Below are positions 15,101 to 22,765 of a stretch of DNA of 33,152 nt, piece by piece. How positions within the stretch are numbered: position 1 is the stretch's first letter; each line of letters starts with the position of its first letter. The notes below the pieces were generated by a model that made no database searches, was not told the DNA's origin, and was given only the letters and a program-made list of their open reading frames with translations. The DNA comes from Clostridia bacterium (lineage in GTDB: Bacteria > Bacillota > Sulfobacillia > SLMV01): NCBI GenBank assembly GCA_003552525.1, contig PUNF01000021.1:1-33152 (forward strand), in the 5' to 3' direction. The position numbers were made by a program, and so were the translations under genes.

Positions 15101-16183
15101 AGGCATTTCATCCTCCGTGCGACGATAGACGATCGAGACCTCTTCGGCGCCGGTACGAAGGGCTGTACGGGCCGCGTCGAAGGCGGTATTGCCTCCACCG
15201 ATGACCGCAACCTTTCGGCCAAGGGAGACATCCTCACCCGAGTTGACGCGGTCGAGGAAATCGAGACCGGACCATACGCCGGGTAAATCCGCCCCGGGGA
15301 AGTCCAGCATGATCCCCTTGGAAGCGCCCACTGACACAAAGACGGCGTCATGGTTCGCGCGCAGGGAGTCGAGCGTCAGGTCTTCGCCGAGGAGCTGGTT
15401 CTGATGCAACGCGACGCCGTGTTCCTTGATGTAGTTAATATCGTGGTCGAGGTCTTCCCGGGGGAGCCGATAGGCGGGAATGCCGTACCGAAGCATTCCA
15501 CCCGGTTCGGGGCCTGCATCGTACACCTGCACTTCGTATCCACGTCGGGCCAGGTGATAGGCCGCCGTCAATCCGGCCGGCCCCGCACCTACAACTGCCA
15601 CGCTCTTCCCGTTGGGCACCCCGGGCCTGGGGGGGAGAGGGTGCGACCGCTCAATGTCGGCGGCGTATCGCTTCAACGCCCGGATGGCCACCGGATCCTC
15701 CATGGCCTGGCGCCGGCATGCCTCCTCGCAGGGGTGGGTGCATACGCGGCCGCACACGGCGGGGAAAGGGTTGGTATCGCGGATAAGATCGATAGCGGCC
15801 CGGGGTTTTCCCTGGCGAATGAGCTGAATGTATCCCTGCACGTCGATGTCGGAGGGACAGTCCACCGAGCAAGGGGCCACGCAATCCGCGTAATGCTCGG
15901 TCAGGTAATCATGGATATATCCTTGGCGCGCCTTGCGCACCGCTTCCGTCTCCGTCTCGATTTCCATGCCATGCCACACGCGCGTATGGCATGCGGGTAG
16001 GACACCGACCTCTACCACCGACACCACACAAACCATGCAGTGGGTGGCCGGACCGACCCATTCGGAGTGGCACATGGTCGGGATCTCAACTCCAGCCTCC
16101 CTTGCTGCCTCCAGCACGGTGGTCCCTGACCGTACCACGACCTCCCGACCGTCGATTGTTACCGTAAGTGCTATGATGATCAT
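12113..16183 (-). CDS. Fused NAD(P)-linked formate dehydrogenase: 2Fe-2S, NfnB/GltD-like flavin and catalytic MGD modules
   Basis: A 1356-residue protein with several redox modules in one chain. Residues 1-80 are a 2Fe-2S domain (Cys38, 49, 52, 65). Residues 95-500 resemble the GltD/NfnB flavoprotein, with an N-terminal cysteine-rich cluster region, an FAD motif G-A-G-P-A-G-L at about 199 and a nucleotide motif G-G-G-N-T-A at about 329. Two 4Fe-4S sites follow (Cys619/622/625/629 and 658/661/664/668). From about 687 comes a molybdopterin formate dehydrogenase with its own cluster (Cys689/692/696/724) and active-site Cys812-His813 in R-L-C-H-A-P-S. Cysteine replaces selenocysteine. The ATG at 16181-16183 follows AGGAGG; the frame is open to 16417 but that part lacks domain features. 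There is no signal peptide, so it is cytoplasmic, interconverting formate and CO2 with NAD(P)(H) and perhaps ferredoxin. Confidence 0.92.
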   Translation of the reverse strand: MIIIALTVTIDGREVVVRSGTTVLEAAREAGVEIPTMCHSEWVGPATHCMVCVVSVVEVGVLPACHTRVWHGMEIETETEAVRKARQGYIHDYLTEHYADCVAPCSVDCPSDIDVQGYIQLIRQGKPRAAIDLIRDTNPFPAVCGRVCTHPCEEACRRQAMEDPVAIRALKRYAADIERSHPLPPRPGVPNGKSVAVVGAGPAGLTAAYHLARRGYEVQVYDAGPEPGGMLRYGIPAYRLPREDLDHDINYIKEHGVALHQNQLLGEDLTLDSLRANHDAVFVSVGASKGIMLDFPGADLPGVWSGLDFLDRVNSGEDVSLGRKVAVIGGGNTAFDAARTALRTGAEEVSIVYRRTEDEMPAEEEEIEDARDEGIAFYFLASPVACRGEERVQTLEAQQMELGEPDASGRPRPVPIEGAMIHLDVDAVIMAIGQNPDLSCLQPQEQETIGASGRIEVAERSFATALPDVFAGGDAVRGAATVVEAIGDGLHAADAIDRRLSPETAPEPSMTFNIRRGDIETLVPEEFEDVPSRERASERKIAPGTRKKHFDEVNRGLEAEDASCEASRCLECGCKAADDCTLRNLAECYELSDRDVPIVRHYRPTRTDHPFIEHDPNRCIACGQCVRVCADVVGVSALAVTDRVGLTGDAQRLEETMCESCGLCVTACPTGALVARTRTVAAAYTRTTCPYCGVGCGLLLGTRAGEIVDVRAEEDHPVNRGQLCVKGRFGFDFVTHPDRLTRPLIRRDGRFEEISWDEALSIAADKLREYADRDEVGVFGSAKCTTEEMYALQKLTRAVLGTNNIDHCARLCHAPSVSGLNAAFGSGAMSNSINDVLNADCILSIGSNTTESHPVMGYRVKQAVASGTTLIVANPMWIDLCRYADLWLRHRPGTDVALLSGMAKVIMDENLHDHAFIAERCAEFDDFVPVLESVDLDRVEEITGVSREDIAAAARAFAAADASAILYAMGITQHSHGTENVMSIANLALLTGNMGRPGTGVNPLRGQNNVQGACDMAVLPNVLPGYQSLEGDRAGFERAYDTDLPETPGLTMTEMIKAAEREDLRALYIVGENPLMSEADVNRTRRALESLDFLIVQDIFLNETAELADLVLPAASFAEKDGTFVNTERRVQRVRRALDAPGDARTDLDIICALARKLEAFGFDWEGPEEVMEEIASLVPSWAGINYERIEHEGLAWPCPDPEHSGTEILYREQFSREDGRARFSAVEYEPSRELPDGDYPLVLTTGRTLRHFHTGTMTRRVEGLERMQDAERVRIHPVDATRYGIADGAWMRVSSRRGEVEAEARVTREVPEGTIFMTFHFVEANANVLTNPELDPAAKIPEYKVCAVRVEPAAS

Positions 16184-16650
16184 TCTCCTCCTATCCCAAA
16201 CTGAGAATGTCTCGATGCGTTTTCCCTGTATATGCCTATAATACACGTCTCCCGAATGCAAGACGAGGAAGTGACCCGTCACCGAGTGCCCAGATGTGGC
16301 GTGCAACCGCCCAGGTTGTTCAGCACCGGGCTCCCGGCTAAGCGCGACGCATTCTGGGCGGTGGTTCGGGTTATGTCGAAAGGGCTCACACACGGCGGAT
16401 CCCACGTCTTGGTTCATGTGGAATCACCGCGAGGGACTGGAATTTGCCCCTTGTGAAAATGGTATCATAGGATCGAATGTGCAGCGTATCGGGTTGTCCA
16501 AGCGGGAAGTGCGTTGCCAATCGCGAATAGTAATGTGCTCGCCCATGCTCGTCTGCATGGTGTCGTGCTGACATGGGTTTTCCCGGCACCGCGAGATTTG
16601 ACATCGTGGGAACCGGTCGAGCATACGCCCACAGGGAGGGAAGGGATTTC
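16184..16650. promoter_or_regulatory. Divergent control region between the two formate dehydrogenase units
   Basis: About 470 bases without a supported gene. On the plus side an extended -10 (TGGTATCAT, 16460-16468) could serve the fdhE operon. A perfect 8-bp inverted repeat CCGCCCAG/CTGGGCGG (16307-16314 and 16354-16361) encloses a smaller GC hairpin (CCGGG/CCCGG). CCCATG/CATGGG (16542-16547 and 16572-16577) precedes TTTT and could form a weak attenuator. On the minus side TATTAT near 16238-16243 is a possible -10 for the fused dehydrogenase, without a good -35. A molybdenum-cofactor riboswitch was considered, but the consensus could not be matched. Confidence 0.35.
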
Positions 16651-17547
16651 TTGAAGATCTTTCCAAATGTCGGATCGGAACTGGCGTTTTGTCGCGATAT
16701 GTATCCCGGGTTCTCCGAGATTGCCGAGGACATAGAGGATATCGTTCGTGCGTTGGCCTCCGATGCAGCCCGACTGCAGGATGATGTGCCCATTCCGGAT
16801 GACACATCGTTCGATCAGGACGAAGCCGACGAGCGATTTCGGCTCGGCAAACCCCTTTGCCCCCGGGTTCGCGTGCCTCGAGCCGTCTGGGAGTCCCTCG
16901 TGACCACGGCTGCAAAGGGATTCTCTCGGATGTATCCCGACCAGGGCGAGGCGCTTACTTCCCTGGCGGAGGCCATGGTCCGAAGGGCCATGGACGACGG
17001 AGAGGAATCTTTCGCGCTGACCGACGAGAAGATCGATGCCCTGCTGTCGGTAACCCCCGAAAGTGACGCGATCGGCCCCGATGTGACGACCCTGTTCGTT
17101 ACACTGGCATTGGCCACCGCGTATCGCATGCATCTGCATCCTGACCTACACCGCCTGGATACCGCGAAATGGGGCGAGGCACACTGTCCCATCTGCGGCC
17201 AGGGTGCACACTACGGGATGTTGGACCCCGATGGTGTACGCCTGTTGGAATGCTGGTTGTGCGCCGCGCGTTGGTCTTTCCCGCGGCTTTGTTGTCCGCA
17301 TTGTGGCCTGAAGGATCACGAAGCGCTCGGGTATTTCACCATCGAATCCCTGGAGATGTGTCCCGTCTATTTCTGCAGCCACTGTTCGAAGTACATCAAG
17401 ATGTTCGATCTACGCGAGTACGAAACGGAAGCGTCCAACCTCATGCTGCACAATTTGGCTACTCTCTCCTGTGATCTGGTCGCCTCCAGCGAGGGATTCG
17501 CCAGTACCAGCAAACTCTGTTGGACATCGATGGAAGAAGAGCAATAG
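16651..17547 (+). CDS. fdhE: Formate dehydrogenase accessory protein FdhE
   Basis: A 298-residue cytoplasmic rubredoxin-like protein needed for assembly of exported formate dehydrogenases. The C-terminal half has the diagnostic zinc/iron ribbons: C-P-I-C-G, C-W-L-C-A-A-R-W, C-P-H-C-G and C-S-H-C, evenly spaced between about residues 180 and 250. The TTG at 16651 is preferred because GGGAGGGAAGGG lies just upstream; an ATG at 16573 in the same frame has no ribosome site and lies beside a hairpin. It is first in the run fdhE, fdhA, fdhB, rnfC, rnfD, 22 bases before the Tat-exported catalytic subunit whose maturation it should assist. Confidence 0.92.
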   Translation: MKIFPNVGSELAFCRDMYPGFSEIAEDIEDIVRALASDAARLQDDVPIPDDTSFDQDEADERFRLGKPLCPRVRVPRAVWESLVTTAAKGFSRMYPDQGEALTSLAEAMVRRAMDDGEESFALTDEKIDALLSVTPESDAIGPDVTTLFVTLALATAYRMHLHPDLHRLDTAKWGEAHCPICGQGAHYGMLDPDGVRLLECWLCAARWSFPRLCCPHCGLKDHEALGYFTIESLEMCPVYFCSHCSKYIKMFDLREYETEASNLMLHNLATLSCDLVASSEGFASTSKLCWTSMEEEQ

Positions 17548-17569
17548 TCGACCTGGGGGAGGATCTTCA

Positions 17570-20563
17570 ATGAAGTTATCGCGACGCAGTTTCTTGAAGT
17601 TGATGGGTGGTGCAGCCGCAACCGCCACCCTCACCGGGCTCAACATGAATGTCACCGAAGCGAGGCCCCAAAGAATCAGGGTCCACTACGCGAAAGAGGT
17701 CCCCACCATCTGTCCCTTCTGTGCCGTGGGATGCGGTATCATCTGTCACGTGCGGGACGGACAAGTGGTGAATACCGAGGGTGACGCGGACCATCCCGTG
17801 AACGAGGGAACTCTGTGCAGCAAGGGCGCCGCACTATTCAACATGGCCTTCGTATACACGGACAGGGGCGAAATTAAACCCAATCCGCAGCGTATGCAGC
17901 ATGTCCTGTACCGGGCTCCCGGCGCCAAGGATTGGGAGGTCCGGGACTGGGACTGGGCACTGGACACGATTGCGCAGCGCATCCACGATACCCGGGAAGC
18001 CACCTTTGAAACCACGGACGAAGACGGTGTCACGGTGAACCGGACCACGGGGATCGCGCACCTGGGGAGCGCGTGTGTGACCAACGAGGAGAACTACCTC
18101 CTCCACAAGATGATGCGCGGATTCGGGCTGATCAATATTGACCATTGTGCCCGCCTCTGTCATTCGTCGACGGTCCCGGCGCTAATGAACAGCTTCGGCC
18201 GGGGTGCAATGACGAATCACTGGATCGATTATCAGCATTCGGATGTGCTGATGAACCTGGGTGGCAACACCGCCGAAAACCACCCGGTCTCGATGAAATG
18301 GATCGAAAAGGCGCGCGAACGCGGGGCGAAGCTCATCGTGGTGGACCCACGGTTTACCCGCACCGCGGCGGTGGCAGATCTTTACGCACCGATTCGCCCG
18401 GGCACCAACAATGCCTTCTTCGCCGGACTCATCAACTACGCCCTGGAAAACCAGCTGTACCACGGCGAATACGTACGCCATTACACCAATGCGACTTACC
18501 TGGTCGATCCCGAGTTCGGATTCGACGAGGGTCTCTTTTCCGGTGCGGAAACCCTGGACGATGGACAGGTCACGTATGATACGGATTCGTGGGCATACCA
18601 GGTGGACGACGAGGGGAATGTCCGAAAAGACGAGAGCCTGTTGGACCCCAACTGCGTCTACCAGCTGATGAAAGCCCACTTCTCCCGATACGACGTGGCA
18701 ACGGTCAGCGCCATCACGGGTTGCCCCGAGGACAAGTTCCGCGAGGTTGCCGATCTCTTCTGCAGCACGGGCAAAGCGGGGTTGGCGGGCAACGTGATGT
18801 ACGCCATGGGCATGACGCAGTTCACCAGCGCCGCCCAGGGCATTCGGGCCTGCGCAATTTTGCAGCTGCTCCTTGGGAACATGGGCATACCCGGTGGTGG
18901 GGTTAACGCCCAACGGGGAGAATCGAACGTGCAGGGTTCCACGGATATGGCGATGCTATACCACATAATCCCGGGTTACATGCCCGTGCCCACGGCATCC
19001 AAGCATCCCACGATGGACGCGTACCTGGAAGCCGAGGTACCGCCCAGCGGGTTCCTCGTCAATCGCCCCAAGCACCTGGTTAGCCTGATGAAAGCATACT
19101 GGGGAGATGCGGCGACCCCCGAGAATGATTTTGCGTTCGATTACCATCCAAAGATGGATGACCAGGATCGCTCGGAAATCGGCATCTTCGACGAGATGGC
19201 CAAGGGCAACATCAAGGGACTGGTTTCCTGGGCGCAGAATCCCGCCGTAGGTGGCTCCGCGGCGAAGCAAAAGCGCCAGGCGGCACGAAATCTCGATTGG
19301 CTGGTATCCGTCGACCTCTTCGCCAACGAAACCGCTACGTTCTGGAAAGAACCCGGTGTCAACCCCGAGGAAATCGACACGGAAGTGTTCCTCCTCCCGG
19401 CCGCGCTCGACTTCGAGCGAGACGGTTCGATCGCCAACAGTGGCCGCTGGCTGCAATGGCGATACGAGGCGATGAAGCCACCGGGAGATGCCAAACCGGA
19501 CCTTTGGATCGCCGATCGCCTCTTCCGGGCCGTTCGGGAGAAGTACCGGGAAGAACCCGGGGTCTTTGCCGATCCCATTCTCGAGATGGTGTGGGATTAT
19601 GGCGAAGACGCCCGCTCCGATCGGGTGGCCATGGAACTCAACGGCTACAATACCCGAACGGGGGCGCTTCTACAGGATTTCCGCTCCCTCGAAGACGACG
19701 GCGACACCGCCTGCGGGAATTGGCTGTACAGCGGTTATTACAATGATGAAGCCGACCCCCCGACCAAGCGCCGTACCCGCGAGAAAAACGGCATTGGTCT
19801 GCATCCGGACTGGTCGTACGCCTGGCCCCTGAATCGGCGAATCCTTTATAACCGATGCTCCGCGGACCCCAACGGGCGCCCCTGGAGTGACGAGAAACGC
19901 CTGCTCTGGGTCGAAAACGGACGCTGGACGGGGTACGACGTACCCGACTTCAACACCACCGTCCCGGCCCGTGAATCGGCCAATACCCCCTTCATCATGC
20001 TCGCCGAGCAGCAGGCCCTGCTGTTTAGTGCCGGTATGGTCGATGGCCCCTTCCCCGAGCACTACGAGCCGTGGGAGAGCCCGGTCCAGAACGTGATGTC
20101 CGATCGACACTTTAACCCGGTTAGCACGATCTGGTACCCCAACCTATACGCCGGCATCGCCAGCGATGAGTACCCATACATCGCGACGAGTTATCGCGTC
20201 AGCGAGCATTACCAAACGGGCATGATGACCCGGAACATGCCCTGGTTGAACGAGATCATGCCAGGTGTTTTCGTAGAGATCAGCCCCTCCCTGGCCCGAA
20301 AGATCGGCGTGGAGAACGGGGACATGGTCATCATCTCCAGCCCACGGGGCGAGTACGAAGCCGCCGCGTGCGTTACACCACGCGTAAAACCCTTCCGGGT
20401 GCACGGTGAAGAATACGAGATGGTCGGCATGTTATGGCACTGGGGATACGCCGGAATGTCTTCCGGCGGGATCGCCAACGACGTGACACCTTCAATCGGG
20501 GATGCCAACACGACCATACCAGAGTACAAGGCATTCCTCTGCAATATAAGGAAACGGGGGTAA
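17570..20563 (+). CDS. fdhA: Tat-exported formate dehydrogenase catalytic subunit (cysteine form)
   Basis: A 997-residue molybdenum or tungsten bis-MGD enzyme of the FdnG type that oxidises formate to CO2 outside the cytoplasmic membrane. The N-terminus is a twin-arginine signal (S-R-R-S-F-L-K, then a hydrophobic Ala/Leu stretch). A 4Fe-4S cluster follows (Cys48, 51, 55, 83) with the relay lysine in L-C-S-K-G. The active-site residue is Cys197, next to His198, in A-R-L-C-H-S-S. Its codon is TGT, so this is not a selenoprotein. Length is close to FdnG (1015) and Desulfovibrio FdhA. The ATG at 17570 follows GGGGGAGG. It is expected to work with FdhB, 6 bases downstream, and tatA/tatC lie nearby. 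Confidence 0.95.
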   Translation: MKLSRRSFLKLMGGAAATATLTGLNMNVTEARPQRIRVHYAKEVPTICPFCAVGCGIICHVRDGQVVNTEGDADHPVNEGTLCSKGAALFNMAFVYTDRGEIKPNPQRMQHVLYRAPGAKDWEVRDWDWALDTIAQRIHDTREATFETTDEDGVTVNRTTGIAHLGSACVTNEENYLLHKMMRGFGLINIDHCARLCHSSTVPALMNSFGRGAMTNHWIDYQHSDVLMNLGGNTAENHPVSMKWIEKARERGAKLIVVDPRFTRTAAVADLYAPIRPGTNNAFFAGLINYALENQLYHGEYVRHYTNATYLVDPEFGFDEGLFSGAETLDDGQVTYDTDSWAYQVDDEGNVRKDESLLDPNCVYQLMKAHFSRYDVATVSAITGCPEDKFREVADLFCSTGKAGLAGNVMYAMGMTQFTSAAQGIRACAILQLLLGNMGIPGGGVNAQRGESNVQGSTDMAMLYHIIPGYMPVPTASKHPTMDAYLEAEVPPSGFLVNRPKHLVSLMKAYWGDAATPENDFAFDYHPKMDDQDRSEIGIFDEMAKGNIKGLVSWAQNPAVGGSAAKQKRQAARNLDWLVSVDLFANETATFWKEPGVNPEEIDTEVFLLPAALDFERDGSIANSGRWLQWRYEAMKPPGDAKPDLWIADRLFRAVREKYREEPGVFADPILEMVWDYGEDARSDRVAMELNGYNTRTGALLQDFRSLEDDGDTACGNWLYSGYYNDEADPPTKRRTREKNGIGLHPDWSYAWPLNRRILYNRCSADPNGRPWSDEKRLLWVENGRWTGYDVPDFNTTVPARESANTPFIMLAEQQALLFSAGMVDGPFPEHYEPWESPVQNVMSDRHFNPVSTIWYPNLYAGIASDEYPYIATSYRVSEHYQTGMMTRNMPWLNEIMPGVFVEISPSLARKIGVENGDMVIISSPRGEYEAAACVTPRVKPFRVHGEEYEMVGMLWHWGYAGMSSGGIANDVTPSIGDANTTIPEYKAFLCNIRKRG

Positions 20564-20569
20564 CGCGAC

Positions 20570-21364
20570 ATGGCAAAGTCAATGCTGATCGACACGTCCA
20601 AGTGTACCGCCTGTCGTGCATGCCAGGTGGCTTGCAAGCAGTGGAACCAGCTACCCGCGGAAGAAACCAAGTTCTCGGGCACTTACGAGAATCCGCCCCG
20701 TTTTTCGCCTGTCACCTGGATGAAGGTCACGTTCCGGGAAGTGGAAGTGGGCGATGAAGTGCGCTGGTATTTTGGCAATCAACGCTGCATGCACTGTAGC
20801 GACGCAGCGTGCGCCCTGGTCTGCCCGGTCGGTGCCATCACCCATACGGAAACCGGTGCCGTCTCCATCGATCCCAAAAAGTGCATCGGGTGCAACTACT
20901 GTGTCGGAAACTGCACGTTCGACGTAATGGGATACAGCCGCCGCGATAACATGGCGGAAAAATGCACGTTCTGTGAAGACCGCGTCGCCAACGGGCTTAA
21001 GCCCGCATGTGCCAGCGCCTGCCCGACCGATGCGATCATCTTCGGCGAGCGCAGCGCACTGATCTCGCGGGCGCAGGCGCGGGCAAAGACATTGCGGGCA
21101 AACGGCGATCCGCGCGCCCGCGCCTACGGCATCGAGGAGCTCGACGGCACCGGAATGTTATTCGTCCTGCGGGATGTCCCGGCCAACCACGCCTTGCCAG
21201 CCGACCCCGTCGTACCGTTCGGTGCACGTGCCTGGAACTACGTGTTTAAGCCCCTGCGCGTCCTGATGGTACTCGGGGCCGCCTTCGGGCTCTGGCGAAA
21301 CTACCGTGGGACCGAAGACGTCAAACAAGGCAAATCACGCGGGAAGCAGAACGAATCCGCTTAG
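20570..21364 (+). CDS. fdhB: Formate dehydrogenase iron-sulfur subunit with C-terminal membrane anchor
   Basis: A 264-residue electron-transfer subunit with four 4Fe-4S cysteine sets: Cys12/15/18/22 (C-T-A-C-R-A-C-Q-V-A-C), C-M-H-C-S-D-A-A-C-A-L-V-C-P, C-I-G-C-N-Y-C-V-G-N-C, and C-T-F-C-E-D plus C-A-S-A-C-P. A single hydrophobic stretch near residues 222-242 should anchor it, as in FdnH of E. coli. It has no signal of its own and would be co-exported with the Tat-signal catalytic subunit. The haem-b gamma subunit that normally takes its electrons is absent; rnfC begins 21 bases downstream. It therefore passes electrons either to that pair or to an unlinked partner. Confidence 0.95.
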   Translation: MAKSMLIDTSKCTACRACQVACKQWNQLPAEETKFSGTYENPPRFSPVTWMKVTFREVEVGDEVRWYFGNQRCMHCSDAACALVCPVGAITHTETGAVSIDPKKCIGCNYCVGNCTFDVMGYSRRDNMAEKCTFCEDRVANGLKPACASACPTDAIIFGERSALISRAQARAKTLRANGDPRARAYGIEELDGTGMLFVLRDVPANHALPADPVVPFGARAWNYVFKPLRVLMVLGAAFGLWRNYRGTEDVKQGKSRGKQNESA

Positions 21365-21385
21365 CACGCCTTTGGAGGTGAGATC

Positions 21386-22720
21386 GTGGCTCTCAACGAC
21401 ATAAAAGAAGGAGAGGGTAAATCCTTTGTAGGAGGTACCCACGTTCCTCATTACAAAAGCTATACCGATAGTATCGCGATAGAGCGCATGGCCATCCCCG
21501 ATGAAGTCGTCGTACACCTCAGCCAGCACATCGGTGCTCCGTGTGAGCCCCTGGTCGCCGTGGGTGATACCGTAATGCTCGGCGAAAAGATCGCCGATGC
21601 CGATGCCTACATCACGGCGCCCTTGCATGCCCCAGTCAGCGGCGAGGTAACCGCGATCGAGGAGCGGCCGAACGCCGAGGGCGGCGAGACCATGAGTATC
21701 GTGATCGCGGCCAAGGGTGAACAGGACGCGTATCAGCCCTCCGTCGAACGCAACCCAGACGACATGTCCGCGGAGGAGCTCAAGGAAGCCATCCGCGATG
21801 CGGGGCTGGTCGGCATGGGTGGTGCCGCTTTCCCGACCTACGTAAACATCAATACCGATCAGCCGGTCGATACGCTGATCCTAAACGGGGCGGAATGCGA
21901 ACCATTTTTGACCTGCGACCACCGCCTGATGCTCGAGCGCGCCGACGAACTCATAAAGGGTGCGGAGATCCTAATGCGATGCATCGGCGCCAAGAAGACG
22001 TACATCGCGGTTGAGACGAACAAGCTCGACGCCATCGGGGTGCTGGACGAAAAACTCGGAGGACGGGACGACATGGAAGTGGTGCCCCTTGCGGTGAAGT
22101 ACCCACAGGGGTACAAGTCATACCTGATCAAGACCATCACGGGTCGGGATGTACCCCGTGGAGCGCGTTCCGCAGCCCTGGGCTGCATTGTCCGAAACGT
22201 CGGCACCACCTTTGCCGCGTACGAGGCCGTGGTGTATGGAAAGCCGCTCATAGAACGAATCATCAGCGTAACGGGGCCCACCGTCCCCGATCCCGGCAAT
22301 TACGTCGTGCGTGTCGGCACCAAGGCCGAGCACATCCTTTCCGAATGCGGCGTAGATCCGGACGAGCTCGACGGTGCCAAGGTCATATTTGGCGGACCGA
22401 TGACCGGGCTGGCCCAGGATAACCTGGAGGTACCGATCGTCAAGAGTACCACGGGCGTCCTGGTGCTTCCTCCCGAGATGGTACGCGAGGACATGGTGTA
22501 CAGCGATTGCGTCCGTTGTGGCCTCTGCGTGCAGCGCTGCCCGAACTGGCTCTATCCCAACGAACTGAGCATCCTCGCCGAACATGGAGTCTACGGGGAC
22601 TTGGAAGATTGGGATATATGGGATTGCATCGAGTGTGGTGTATGCGCCTACGTATGTCCGTCGAATCGTCCCATCGTCCACTTCATCAAGCGAGCCAAGC
22701 CGATCGTGGACGAACTCTAG
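21386..22720 (+). CDS. rnfC: Rnf complex NADH-binding subunit RnfC
   Basis: A 444-residue cytoplasmic-face subunit of the ferredoxin:NAD+ oxidoreductase (Rnf), related to NuoF and NqrA; it binds NADH and FMN. It has the N-terminal barrel-like segment, the nucleotide/flavin block G-L-V-G-M-G-G-A-A-F-P-T near residue 145, G-A-E-C-E-P near 170, and two 4Fe-4S sites at Cys375/378/381/385 and Cys414/417/420/424. The GTG at 21386 lies behind GGAGGTG. In known rnf operons RnfC is followed by D, G, E, A and B; here only D follows. It belongs to the formate dehydrogenase operon by spacing and strand. Confidence 0.95.
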   Translation: MALNDIKEGEGKSFVGGTHVPHYKSYTDSIAIERMAIPDEVVVHLSQHIGAPCEPLVAVGDTVMLGEKIADADAYITAPLHAPVSGEVTAIEERPNAEGGETMSIVIAAKGEQDAYQPSVERNPDDMSAEELKEAIRDAGLVGMGGAAFPTYVNINTDQPVDTLILNGAECEPFLTCDHRLMLERADELIKGAEILMRCIGAKKTYIAVETNKLDAIGVLDEKLGGRDDMEVVPLAVKYPQGYKSYLIKTITGRDVPRGARSAALGCIVRNVGTTFAAYEAVVYGKPLIERIISVTGPTVPDPGNYVVRVGTKAEHILSECGVDPDELDGAKVIFGGPMTGLAQDNLEVPIVKSTTGVLVLPPEMVREDMVYSDCVRCGLCVQRCPNWLYPNELSILAEHGVYGDLEDWDIWDCIECGVCAYVCPSNRPIVHFIKRAKPIVDEL

Positions 22721-22765
22721 TGGCCTACGCGTACGAAGGAATACGCGAAAAGGAGGAGATTTTCG

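Noticed and set aside
16184-16650. Molybdenum cofactor riboswitch
   Set aside because: Context fits, but the recalled Moco consensus blocks could not be found on either strand.
18139-18175. Possible selenocysteine site in the exported formate dehydrogenase
   Set aside because: The active-site codon is TGT (Cys197) and no in-frame TGA interrupts the frame. The fused enzyme also reads cysteine (Cys812) at this position.
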